A stretch of DNA of 64,000 nt from NCBI GenBank assembly GCA_040285825.1, contig JAUPSS010000011.1:558001-622000 (forward strand), written 5' to 3'. Made by a program: the position numbers and the translations under genes. The notes beneath the pieces were generated by a model that made no database searches, was not told the DNA's origin, and worked only from the letters and a program-made list of their open reading frames with translations. Positions 40,453 to 50,038 of this stretch are shown in pieces (position 1 is the stretch's first letter; each line of letters opens with the position of its first letter). The stretch comes from Eukaryota sp. TZLM1-RC. Taxonomy: Eukaryota; Metamonada: BaSk clade.

Positions 40453-42444
40453 TTAATCATTATTTAGTGGACTATTTAATAAAATACTTTCAAGTTGTCT
40501 TCTTCTGTCGTTTTCAAATATTTCTATTTCATGACTTAATTGTGCTTTAATTTGGTCTTCCAATACTGCCAAATTATTAACCAATTCCTGTTGTAAATTT
40601 GCAACTGTTTGTTTATACTTGGTGATAATTTTACTGGCTTCTTGCCTTTGAATTGCTTTGTACTTGTCCTTCAAATGTTCTCTTTCAATTCGCAGTAATG
40701 ATTCCAATGCCAATCGTTGCTCAGAGTGAATCTTGACATTTTCCGGTGGTAAAGTGTGTGAATTAGTGGTTTTTTCCAGAAAATTCATATCTTTTTCAAA
40801 AACATTGGACAATGCAGAAGAAATAGAATTCTTGACTATAGGCGATGGATTAACTTCCTCGATTGTAATCGAATTTGATTGTTGATTGGTTTGATTAGAA
40901 TTTGATTGATTAGCGACAGAACTTCTACGACTATTGGTTACTTTGGGTGTTTCAAAAGGAGTTATACATTGTGAACTTTCTACCGAATTTTGATCTTCTA
41001 TTATGACCTTATCAGAATCTTCTTCCATTTCCTTCTCTAAATCATTAATTGCAGCTTCTGTTTCTTTTTTAGAGAATGTTACTGGTGATTGAGAACCTTT
41101 TACATAGACCTCTACTACAGCTGACTTTCCAAGACTTTCTTTAGGTTTCTGATCTTGTTTTTGACCCTTTTGCCATGGTTTGACACTCCCCCTTGGTGTA
41201 CTCTTTGACCGGTGCTCTGGTTTTGAAGTAAATCTAGTTTTCGGTGTAACAGACCTAGGTTTACCTGCTTTACATGCAAGTGATTTGTTGATTGATTGAG
41301 GTTTTGATTGAGGTGTTTGACTGGGAGGAGGACGTGATCTAGGAGCAGTTGCAGGTCGTTTTGTCGTTTCGTTTTTTGAAATTCTTGACTGTCGTTTTGA
41401 CTGGGGAGTTTGATTGGGAGTCGAATTAACCGTGGGATATTTTATTTTTGAGACAAGTTTTAAGCAGTTCGTAATCAATAAAATCAAATCACGTGACTCC
41501 TTGCTCTTTTTGACTCCTTCTGCTCTATTTTTGACTTCATTAAATGATTTCTCCAAACTATCTATTTGATTACTAATCAAATCAACCCTGCTGGAACTGC
41601 TGAAAAGGGAAAGCAACAAATGCAAAGTCTCGACTGCCATCAAAACAAATGGAATAAACTCAACAGAAAGGCTACAAAGAAGAACATCAATTAAAGCAAG
41701 AATGTCAGATTCATTGAGATTAGAAAAAGAATTTCCGAGAATTTCAATACACTTTTGAATGGGAATGAACACATCAGTAAAGGTCAAAAATGATTTAGAT
41801 TTCTGAGCTAGAATTGCTTCATTTTGATCATTGTCCAGCATAACGATAAGTCTGCGAAGTAAATCAGCAACCTTCTCCTGGGGGTATTGATCACGAGGAA
41901 CAACGGAAAGCACACGAGACACGGTCAAAAAACACGTGGAGGCACATTCACTCTTGGTAAAGGCAGAAGAAAGCAATGGTTCAATAAAGACAGCATCAAG
42001 TTGGTTTGGGCATTGATCTGAACGACAATGTTTGGCGAGGGCGGCCACACAATCAGCGAGGGCTTGTTTGACTGTGTTATCAGAATCAGCAAAGTTGCGA
42101 AGAAGAAGAGACATGAACTGGGGTAGAAATCGGGATAGAGACGTATTGTAGGTTGTACATAGGGAAGCAAAGAGCCTAGCACGGGAACATCTAGCTGACG
42201 GATTGAAGGATGACAAAGAGCGGATGAGATGGGGAAGAATAATGGGAGCTATGTTTGGGTGAAGAGTTTCAAGGTAAGATTGAGCCGTGGAGATTGCTTC
42301 TACGGAGTGTTTTTCATCAGCAAGGGTATCAAGGACAAGCAGAGCCTGTTTCTTAACATCGTCTAAGCTCATTCTTGCATATAAAATATCCAGGGAACTG
42401 ATGTTTGTTGAAATAAACTTTTGAATTCCCTTCCTGCTTTGCAT
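40453..42444 (-). CDS. TORTIFOLIA1/SPIRAL2-like TOG-domain microtubule protein, 663 aa
   Basis: Residues 25-310 are HEAT/TOG-type helical repeats of the TORTIFOLIA1 kind: 'SLDDVKKQALLVLDTLADEK', 'AISTAQSYLETLHPNIAP', 'LPQFMSLLLRNFADSDNTVK', 'ALADCVAALAKHC'. Residues 330-440 are a basic Ser/Thr/Pro-rich linker with repeated 'QTPQSK', as in microtubule-binding linkers. Residues ~590-655 form a C-terminal coiled coil ('LRIEREHLKDKYKAIQRQEA'). Related proteins track or stabilise microtubule minus and plus ends. Start could be 42444 or the Met at codon 25 ('MSLDDVKKQ'); the first 24 residues are basic and could be a targeting or UTR segment. No intron seen. Confidence 0.78.
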   Translation of the reverse strand: MQSRKGIQKFISTNISSLDILYARMSLDDVKKQALLVLDTLADEKHSVEAISTAQSYLETLHPNIAPIILPHLIRSLSSFNPSARCSRARLFASLCTTYNTSLSRFLPQFMSLLLRNFADSDNTVKQALADCVAALAKHCRSDQCPNQLDAVFIEPLLSSAFTKSECASTCFLTVSRVLSVVPRDQYPQEKVADLLRRLIVMLDNDQNEAILAQKSKSFLTFTDVFIPIQKCIEILGNSFSNLNESDILALIDVLLCSLSVEFIPFVLMAVETLHLLLSLFSSSSRVDLISNQIDSLEKSFNEVKNRAEGVKKSKESRDLILLITNCLKLVSKIKYPTVNSTPNQTPQSKRQSRISKNETTKRPATAPRSRPPPSQTPQSKPQSINKSLACKAGKPRSVTPKTRFTSKPEHRSKSTPRGSVKPWQKGQKQDQKPKESLGKSAVVEVYVKGSQSPVTFSKKETEAAINDLEKEMEEDSDKVIIEDQNSVESSQCITPFETPKVTNSRRSSVANQSNSNQTNQQSNSITIEEVNPSPIVKNSISSALSNVFEKDMNFLEKTTNSHTLPPENVKIHSEQRLALESLLRIEREHLKDKYKAIQRQEASKIITKYKQTVANLQQELVNNLAVLEDQIKAQLSHEIEIFENDRRRQLESILLNSPLNND

Positions 42445-42489
42445 GATCTATTGTCCTATTGCTTTGTATAATATTTTTTTGTCGATAGC

Positions 42490-44639
42490 AATTGTACGAT
42501 GTCACAATTACTGGGATGTAAAATGTTCCAACTTCCTGATGATGCTTATCTTAGTCCATATCATGGTGGTTTAGGGTGGTCGAAGGCTTCTATTCTTACC
42601 TCGTGTGCTTTTGTTGGTGGATGCAGAAATGCAATATTTAATTTTTCTAAAGATTGGCCGATTGGGAAGATTTATTAATGACAACGCAAAGTTCTACTCT
42701 TTTTGCATCAAATTAAGAAATTTCAAAAAATGTTGTAGAAAATGGAGTGGATGCTTTCCTAAATCATTCAATGACAATATTCCTGAAACTTTAGTAACTC
42801 AAGTTCCCTCTGTTTATGGACTTTTGTTAAAAAACAATGAATGGCTTCTAAACATGCGTTTTCGTTGTTTTCTGTGGCCAAACAATTTGCCCAATCATTT
42901 AACTTGTAAATGTGGTAAACTTCTTTTGTTTACTCATCTTTTGAACTGTAAACATTTCATTACTATTAGAAGCAAAGTGCATAATAACGTCAGGGACCAA
43001 ATTTATGTAATGTGCAAATCATATCGAGTAGATTCCTTTTTAGAACCGCTGTTATCAAAATTAATTCTTGATGATCCCAATATTGATAGTACGCGTTACA
43101 ACAGAGCTTCTATGGGTCTGACTAGAGGTGATCTAGTTGTTCCTGGTTCAAATGGTAGTTTTACTATTTTGGACGCCATGTCTATTGACCCTTGTAATTC
43201 CTCTAACGAACAACTCATTAACTCGGATGTGAATAATCCTCTTCTTGCAGGCGAAAAATATAAAATTGCTAAATATGCGAAACCCATTTCCTCGGTTAAT
43301 GAAAATTCTCATGCCCAATATAATTTATGTCCATTTGTTTTTTCTTTGCTTGGATCTCTAGGTAAGGCTGGTATGGCTTTCCTTGACGATTTTGTTGTAG
43401 TTGTAAAGGAAAGAACTGGAAGAATTTTCAATCGTGTTTACTGGCAAAACAGGATTGTATTTTCTATTTTTAAGGGATTGGTAACACTAATTTCTGATTC
43501 ACTATCTTCTTTTGGGAAATTTTCTGAATCTTTAGCGATTAATTGTTTTGATGTTGGGGAGGCAGGTTTTGAGGATGTGGAGTTTTAATTGTGTATTTCA
43601 TATTTGTTGTTGAATAAAAATATTTAAAATCAAAAAAAATATTCCTGAAAAGAATCTTTTAAATTTAAAATATACTCTTCGAACATTACAGAAACGATTG
43701 ATTAGAATGCATGAAAAAGATCTTTATAATAATATATGCAGCTCGGCTGTTTTAAATCAAGATCTTCACTCATTGTTATTGGAAAAGGGTGTTTGTGAAA
43801 ACAAGTCGTCAGATTCATCACTTTTTGTAACTATTGTACCACGAAGATTTGGATTGTGTGCCACTAATGAAGCATTTGTAACAAAAATGAGATTATATTT
43901 GAATATCCCCATTAATCAATTATCATCAAAAGAAGGATGTATTTGTTCGAATTCACCTCAACTCACTTTGGGCCATGCTCTGAATTGTTCTAAATTGATA
44001 ACTTATCGTTCTTCATTACATGATGCTGTTAGAGACACTGTTTTCAATATGGCACAAACTGCAAGAATATCGTGTATCAAAGAGTCCCTGCTGAAGGAAA
44101 CACCTTCTCTGAATAATTTTGGTTCTGATGATAGAGGTGATGTATACTGTGATTGGATTGATAATTCTGAAGCTATTGTTGACTTTGTCTCATGTAATGT
44201 TGCAAATGATACTTTGGTTCACAGAAGAAAACTTAATCCTGTGGCTGCTCTGGATTTTAAAGCAAAAGACAAACATAGAAAATATGATAAAGATATTGAA
44301 GAGGCTGATGTTGATAGAAATACACAGCTGGTTTTTATTGCTTTCCCATTTTCGATAAATGGAAGATTATCAGTTGAAGCAGAAACTTTTTTGAATGACT
44401 GCCAAAAAATGGTGCAAGAAAAAACAATGAAAAGATTTGATATTTTTTTATGGCTTTCACGCATTCAATTTGCCATTATTAATAGATTACCACGGTTTTT
44501 CAATCGAATAAGAGCAGCTTTAGCTAGACAGCAAGCAAATCAAGATTTTGTAGAGGAAATCTTGGTTCAATTATAGTCGTCCCATTAGTTATGAGTTAAT
44601 TTAATTAAGTGTGCAAATTCAATAAATAAAAAAATTGTA
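42490..44639 (+). mobile_element. RLE-A retrotransposon copy, interrupted by RLE-E
   Basis: The outer element is 42497-42788 plus 43651-44632. It starts at 'LLGCKMFQLPDDAYLS', '(Y)HGGLGWSKASIL', and is broken off at 'SFNDNIPE'. It resumes after the insert with 'KNLLNLKYTLRTLQKRLI', and the frame 43698-44576 is fully open through the zinc knuckle (CICSN...H...C) and endonuclease to 'FVEEILVQL'. A 7-bp repeat AATTGTA at 42490-42496 and 44633-44639 flanks the whole, so it is a target-site duplication. The linker frame has shifts, but the endonuclease end is intact. Confidence 0.85.
42776..43650 (+). mobile_element. RLE-E copy nested in RLE-A, 13-bp target-site duplication
   Basis: A 5'-truncated RLE-E copy (42789-43637) starting at 'TLVTQVPSVYGLLLKNNEWL'. 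The open frame continues through the knuckle (CKCGKLLLFTHLLNC), 'RSKVHNNVRDQIY', 'RGDLVVPG', 'ILDAMSIDPCN' to 'FDVGEAGFEDVEF' and a 3' UTR ending TTGAATAAAAATATT and an A-run. AATATTCCTGAAA lies at both junctions (42776-42788 and 43638-43650), duplicating RLE-A coding sequence. The 265 or so codons are uninterrupted, so this is the youngest-looking insertion of the window. Confidence 0.92.
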
Positions 44640-44708
44640 AGAATATGAACCAAACTAAAGTGATTCATTATCGACATCCTCCATCTCTACAACTTTTCAA
44701 CATCCCGA

Positions 44709-45076
44709 ATGACTTCTCTTCCTGTATCTCTATTTAGTTGCCCCAACGACATCCAAACTATACTGAAAGCTGCCACTTGTCCCTGTATTGTGTCTGGAGA
44801 AACTTTGGCAACTGATCAGGGTCGACAACCAACCGTCTGTGATTGCCTCATGTCTGGTCCTCAGGCTGAATACTTTTTGAGGTATTTATTCAATTTTTTA
44901 ATCACAGGCAACGTCTCCGTGAAGCACATGGTGTGCCAACAGATACACTTCATGATGTAGCTGCTGCTGTTTGCTGTCCCTGTTGCTTCATTATGCAAAA
45001 CCACCAATTGGTCGTATGCCAGAGCTCTGCTCCTTCGTCGTCAGCTACAATGTACGCACCTATTGCTGACATTTAG
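44709..45076 (+). CDS. PLAC8-family cysteine-rich protein, one 26-nt intron
   Basis: Exons 44709-44881 and 44908-45076 give a 113-aa protein of the PLAC8 family. These are small Cys-rich membrane-associated proteins linked to cell size and metal transport in plants and fungi. Landmarks: 'LFSCPNDIQTILKAATCPC', 'TVCDCLMSGPQAEYFLR', 'QRLREAHGVPTDTLHDVA', and the typical 'AAVCCPCCFIMQNHQLVV'. The intron (GTATTT...TCACAG) joins 'YFLR' to 'QRLREAHG', exactly where the family has its R-x-R(I/L)R motif. Unspliced, the frame loses the CCPCC block. Confidence 0.85.
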
Positions 45077-45115
45077 TAGCTTTAGTTTTGTCACCAGTCC
45101 GCAATCTTGTTTATT

Positions 45116-45414
45116 TTATACAATTGATTTATTTATTTTTCCTAAGATTAAAACTAATTTTATAATCAAATACAGTGCACTGTTTGTTAACACAGACAAC
45201 CAGTCATGGTAGATAACAATAACCAAAACGATAGCAGCACTAAAAACCGATATAAAGAATTTCTTTTCTGGAAATGAATATAATATTGAAAGAAATGACT
45301 GCAAATGAAACACTTGTAGCGACCATGAACGTGGTTGCCTTTACTGTTGGTGAAATGCTTTCTGATGACTTCACAGTAGTCAGCAACGTTCCTTGAAGGA
45401 GAGGGTTGATTCAT
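45116..45414 (-). CDS. Small membrane protein, probable 32-nt intron
   Basis: Exons 45414-45300 and 45267-45116 give 88 aa: a polar N-terminus ('SRNVADYCEVIRKHFTNSKG'), 'YKCFIC', and two hydrophobic segments ('FFISVFSAAIVLVIVIYHDW' and 'LYLIIKLVLILG'). The proposed intron has GTCATT...TTCCAG, a less typical donor than others here, but the length fits and the splice keeps both hydrophobic segments. Not recognised; it converges with PLAC8 (40 nt between stops). Confidence 0.4.
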
Positions 45415-45982
45415 GTTGAGAACAAAGTAAGTAATAAAGTGGAATTATTTTTTGTGCGTCTTATATAAGTGTAACTCAAATGAAGGCAAAAGCTCACTTT
45501 TGAAGAGCGTGTTAAGTAAAAAATTTGGTAGTTTTTATTTTTATCTCACGGATTTCAAATAGCTTCAATATTCGAACAACCTTGAAAATTTTTCAATTTG
45601 ACGCAAAAGAGTCAGGGTTCACAGATTTTCATAACCATTGAGTTGATTCGTAGAGAGTGAACAAACGATACCAGAGGTGCAAGGGTGTATATTGAAAACT
45701 GATGGTAATACAAGTGAAGACAGGAGGAACATCTTCTATGGAGGAAAGATGAGTAGAAAGAGGGTGAAGAGGGTGAAGTAGAGAGACAAGGTAATAATAA
45801 GTATTCAGATCTCTAGTTTCAAGACAAGAAGTGCAGCTGAAAGGGGTGGCACAGCTTAGGATGGACGATCTGCAATAGGCTCGAGTTTAGACTCAAGAAT
45901 ACAGAATAGAAAGAATAGCCAGTAGTGTCTCTACAGACTGTCTTTTGTAAGTCTATTTTATGGGATTCAATGTGTGAGTGCA
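45415..45982. other. Spacer with weak minus-strand coding character
   Basis: The minus strand between ~45,660 and 45,950 is T/C-rich with short open pieces in several frames ('LESKLEPIADRPS', 'LSLYFTLFTLFLLIFPP'). It could be an intron-rich small gene that I could not assemble, or chance. Confidence 0.3.
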
Positions 45983-46141
45983 CTAAACGAAACCTATAAT
46001 CGCTATAATAGAAAAGCCAACAGATCCACCAAGATCACTGGCGAACTGAGATATAGTTGAACGAGGAGCGAAAGGTTCTTCGTCAAAGAAGGAAAGAAAT
46101 GGGAAGAAAGAAACGGGTGTAGTGACTTCCCTTGGCAACAT
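45983..46141 (-). CDS. Possible 52-aa tail-anchored peptide
   Basis: ATG 46139-46141 opens 'MLPREVTTPVSFFPFLSFFD', 'APRSTISQFASDLGGS' and a hydrophobic end ('GFSIIAIIGFV'). The frame is open further upstream. Small tail-anchored proteins of this size exist in mitochondria and ER, but I recognise none. Confidence 0.3.
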   Translation of the reverse strand: MLPREVTTPVSFFPFLSFFDEEPFAPRSTISQFASDLGGSVGFSIIAIIGFV

Positions 46142-46379
46142 GTTTGTTCTGAATACAGGAATTAAATTGTGAAATTTTATGAATTTTTTGAATCTACAAA
46201 CACCCATGATTAAACGAACAACTGCTTTGACTAACAACAATTTCGTCAAATTTCGCATCAGTTTATTAATTTTAGGAAAGAAAATGCTTAAAGCATGTCC
46301 AGTATCTATTATAAATCTGTATATTTATCAGTTGTGCATGTTTCATTGTTTTGCGGATGTAAGGAGTTGAAAATACACC

Positions 46380-48268
46380 AAATTTTAAAAGTAACTGAAA
46401 CTGAGAAATCAATCATTTTTGATTGTCTGCACATTCCGTTTTCAATAAGGACTATGCAGTCATGGACACGTGCCTGCTCCCTTCATCAGTTCTTTGAGCG
46501 GCCAGTGTGTGATTACATTGATGGACAGCTGACCAAGGTTTCCACCATGGCTGACCTCGGCAGTTTGCTGGCCAGAGTTTTTGCTGTGCGCTTCCCTGAA
46601 GACAGTCATTTCCTGACTCAGCATCAATTCTGGATCCAGTGTCTTGACTTTGTGGCGGTCTCTAAGCCAAAAGTCAGACATCCATTCAACAGACCTGGCA
46701 AGGGTCATATTTATGAGAAGCTCGAGCGAATCTCTACATCATGGCCGTTTGCTGTCTTGTTCTTGTCAAGAACAGGTCATAATCATGCACTACCCACTAC
46801 AACAACTGGTGGATGCAAAGTGCCGCCAGCTGGAAGGCAACTACCAGCAGCTCCTGACTGATGGTCTTGTGTCGTGGAAGCTTAACTTCTTCCGCTCGTA
46901 TGCAGTAGGTTATAACTGCCCTGCGCCAGCCACTTATGCTGGCTCTGTTCTTCACAACAGCACGAACTTTCGTGAACCTCTTCTTTCTTGCTTCAGCACA
47001 CACCATACCATGGCTCTTACTCTGTTTAACTTCTTAGTTGGTGATCCTCAAAGGTACAACACTCTTCTTTCTTCTCGAAGAGTGACTCTTAATCAAGAGA
47101 ACAGTACCTACATCTTTCGTTGCGGTTTAACTATCCAAAACCACCTAAAGCAAGCCTTTCCACATACCTTTAGACGACCTAGACTCACTCCCATCGCTAG
47201 TTTGAAGCCTGCTTTTGTTCCCTTTTCCACATGGGTTCTCAACCATTTTATCCCCAAAAACACATCACAAACTTGTAAAACCCTTATTTATTGTTTAAAA
47301 CAAAAGCTAATGACTACACCATGTCTTCTAATGGTGATAGTGTCCGTATAACTTTCAAACCGCACCCCAAAGCAACACGAGTGAGATTGTCCAGAGAAGC
47401 CTTGAGTAATAAGAGATCCAGAGGGGAACTTGACTACTACGAAACCACTCGGAATAGAAAACATACCTTGCAAGCCAAGGTTGAACGGCCAAGACCTCGC
47501 CAGAAACCAAAAGCTACTGAGTGGCAGGCACCTGATGACCAAACGGAAATGGTGTTCTGGGCCATCGACCCCAACCACTCAAATCTATGTGGTTCCAGTA
47601 TTGGAACACGTTCAGGGCCAACCGTTTCCAATATCTTCTTGGCACCAAAGCAACGAAAAATCAATCACTCCGCTTCACTGACCCACTGATCAATAGATGT
47701 TAATGACGTGCAGAAATTGAACCATTATCTGCTTGAAATATCAACTATCGGTGACTATAAGGACTATGAAGGTAATAAAGTAAGACGATCATTGCTAAAG
47801 CAGCAATGATACCTGAGTGCTCGAAAAGCATTGAGGAGAAACACATTTGACTTCTTTAGAAGAAAACAGTAAAGATTCAGCTCAATTATCAACAAAGTGA
47901 AAAAATTTGCAGACGGTCGAGAAGTAAAGGTGTGGTTTGGCAATGGAGGTGGTGGTACATCACCTCAAAAAGTGAAAACTCCACGTAAGGCACTACTCAA
48001 GTTGTTACAATGTTCATTTGCTAATGTGAAGATCGGAGATGAATACATGACATCTGCAAAGGTGAACTGCTGCAAGATGCTGCACCAAAAGATCTATAGA
48101 GAAGTTGATGGTGAAGGTAAAGTTCACAACGCCTATTTCAGTTGTCCGGAATGTAATCAAGTATGGTCTAGAGACATTTCTGCATCACTAAATCAGCTAG
48201 AAATTGCAATTAGTGAGCACTACTATGGAACAAGACCAGAAGCGTTCCAGAGACCACAAAGAAACTAG
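46380..48268 (+). pseudogene. Second-family Fanzor (TnpB-like nuclease), broken
   Basis: Coding pieces: 46295/46445-46861 ('WTRACSLHQFFERPVCDYID' and following), after a shift to ~47351 ('QQLVDAKCRQLEGNYQQLL', 'WKLNFFRSYAVGYNC', 'LFNFLVGDPQRYN'), then 47291-48268 in a single frame with three stops (TGA 47687, TGA ~47807, TAA ~47870). RuvC-I is 'MVFWAIDPNHSNLCG' (DPN rather than DPG). The C-terminal block has 'GDEYMTSAKVNCC', 'YFSCPECNQVWSRDISASLN' (zinc-finger Cys and the RuvC-III Asp). It ends 'GTRPEAFQRPQRN'. Base composition is visibly less AT-rich than its surroundings, suggesting recent or horizontal arrival. Only distantly like the 14-kb family. Confidence 0.8.
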
Positions 48269-48345
48269 CTTCAAAGCTACGTATTGTTCTAGAGGAGAAA
48301 TGGGCTCACTGAGATTGGTGGCCAATTATTCGAGGATTCTAGAAC
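48266..48345 (+). ncRNA. Candidate guide-RNA scaffold region at the Fanzor 3' end
   Basis: Directly at the stop codon of the nuclease lie three inverted repeats: TAGCTT/AAGCTA (48266-48271, 48274-48279), GTTCTAGA/TCTAGAAC (48286-48293, 48338-48345) and, nested within the second, TTGG/CCAA (48315-48318, 48322-48325). A structured 3' end overlapping the coding end is where TnpB and Fanzor guide RNAs are made. No expression evidence is available from sequence. Confidence 0.35.
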
Positions 48346-48510
48346 ATCTGTGGACGATCTCACCAAGGATGAAAGTTCTTGGAAGTTTGAATGATGCTTG
48401 ACGAAAGTATGCATTTCAAATGAAAACCACAGACTATTTCGGTTCAATTCATATAATGGTCAATAATTGACATGAAAATAACCATAATATTTATGTTTTA
48501 AGATTTTCAC

Positions 48511-48990
48511 ATGGTTTCCTTTATTTGCTCAGTATGTAATGCCACTGTCAAAAAGCCCAAGGTTAAAAACCATCGTTGTCACAACTGTACTTTTTGTTGT
48601 TTAGATTGTCAACAAGAGTTTAATCACAACTCAGTTCACTCTCACAATTCATGTATATCAGAGGCAGAGAAATACCAGGGTGCATTATATAAAGACAAGA
48701 AGAAGCGTAAGGCGGTACAATCTGATCAGCCTGTAGTAAAAGCTCCACGTTCTTGCAGCTCTTCAGCCTCTTCCTCAAAAACAAATACTCACTATCCTCA
48801 ACAATGTCATCATTCTTGCTCACTATTGGAGGACAGGATTGTCGAACTCATTCGCAGCAACTCTGACAGTACTCTCACCATTAAGAAAATTTCCAAGATG
48901 CTTCGTCCTCTCATCAAGGAGTGTGTCACCCATTCGAAAACACTTTCCTTGACTGATGAAACTGTCTCCTTGAGCGACAAATCATGTTAA
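48511..48990 (+). CDS. LYAR-type zinc-finger protein, 159 aa
   Basis: The N-terminus is the LYAR zinc-finger module: 'MVSFICSVCNATVKKPKVKN', then 'HNCTFCCLDCQQEFNHNS' and 'SHNSCISEAEKYQGALYK', followed by the basic 'DKKKRKAV'. LYAR-family proteins are nucleolar and act in ribosome biogenesis. The C-terminal ~50 residues ('LLEDRIVELIRSNSDSTL', 'IKKISKMLRPLIKECVTHSK') match the small winged-helix-like end of the family. The Ser/Cys-rich linker is family-variable. Its start lies ~110-170 nt downstream of the second-family Fanzor, on the same strand. Confidence 0.88.
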   Translation: MVSFICSVCNATVKKPKVKNHRCHNCTFCCLDCQQEFNHNSVHSHNSCISEAEKYQGALYKDKKKRKAVQSDQPVVKAPRSCSSSASSSKTNTHYPQQCHHSCSLLEDRIVELIRSNSDSTLTIKKISKMLRPLIKECVTHSKTLSLTDETVSLSDKSC

Positions 48991-49333
48991 ATACAGTGAC
49001 ATCATGTGGCTCATCTACTCCACTTAGATCAATTAGTTTTTATTTATTGTATTTCACTTTATCTACATTTAATTAGTTTTCTTTAATACATTTTTGGTAC
49101 TACCTACACCTAGTGGTTCAGCTCTTTTTAACCTCACATTAACTAGGGGTTATTCGCTGTTCTAGTGGTATTTGATTAGGTTCATTCGCTTTGTAATGGT
49201 CATTATTCCCATTTTTTTCGAAAGTACAGTAGCTTTACATGTTACTCAACATTTGATTAGCATATTTGTCATCATAAACACATGCATTTCCGTATTTAAC
49301 AACTTTGATATTTCAACAAATATTTTAAAAAAA
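48991..49333. other. 3' flank of the LYAR-like gene and of the tRNA
   Basis: AT-rich, no open frame. The stretch 49321-49333 reads as a T-run on the minus strand and serves as the tRNA terminator. Confidence 0.4.
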
Positions 49334-49405
49334 TGCTCGTACTGAGGATTGAACTCAGGACCTTTTCCTTACGAAAGAACTGCTCTACCACTGAGCTATG
49401 CGAGC
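49334..49405 (-). tRNA. tRNA-Thr, anticodon CGU
   Basis: A 72-nt cloverleaf on the minus strand without intron: acceptor GCTCGCA/TACGAGC, D-arm GCTC...GAGC with AGTGGTA loop (A box TAGCTCAGTGG), anticodon loop TTCGTAA (CGT), T-arm CTGAG-TTCAATC-CTCAG (B box). The discriminator is A. It is followed by seven T, a Pol III terminator. One acceptor pair (C.A) and one anticodon-stem pair (G.A) are mismatched, so the gene might be slightly decayed. Confidence 0.85.
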
Positions 49406-50038
49406 TTTGTTCTGATTTAGTTTTAAATTTAGTACATATAGCAAGTCTCTGTCAGTAACGACTTTTTGGTACATAACCAATATACCATAGTTTAACAGAG
49501 AGTATTCTACCTAGGTAACAATAATGCATAGAAATGTTAGAGGGTAAAATAATATTTTGTATATATCCTGTTGTTGAATTCTTTTTGTAACCTATTTTGC
49601 CGTGCTAATTGGTGAATATTGGTGAAACAATCTTTTCTTAAAATACATTAAGTTATTCCAACGAAAAACTAAACAATGAGCCTAAAACTCTATATCTCTA
49701 TACCCCAAATCAGCAAAAAAGAATTGACTGGAAGGTTTTCTTTCATAAAAATGTTCAATAGATAACAAAGCAAACGGCATTAAGTTGAAACGAGTAAGTT
49801 CATGTTTCTGAAAAAACGATCTCATTGCAGTTTGTACGTTGAATTGAAGAATCTATGTGTGGATGATACATTATATGGAAAACAATAGTAAGTATTTAAA
49901 TCTGTATCACACAAGGAATTAAATGTAACTCGCAAAGTATTATAGTAACTGAAAGGAAATTGATACAGTAGCACTGATGAACTTAACTTTGATACCAATC
50001 GTCACTAATTAAAAACAATATAAATTGAGTAGAGACAT
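49406..50038. other. Intergenic spacer with no supported gene
   Basis: AT-rich with no coding character. It probably contains the tRNA 5' flank and the 3' end of the AAA ATPase gene; a last exon of that gene may extend to about 49,990. Confidence 0.4.

Noticed and set aside
44882-44960. PLAC8 frame continuing unspliced to 44960
   Set aside because: The unspliced end is an unrelated peptide; the 26-nt intron restores the CCPCC motif.
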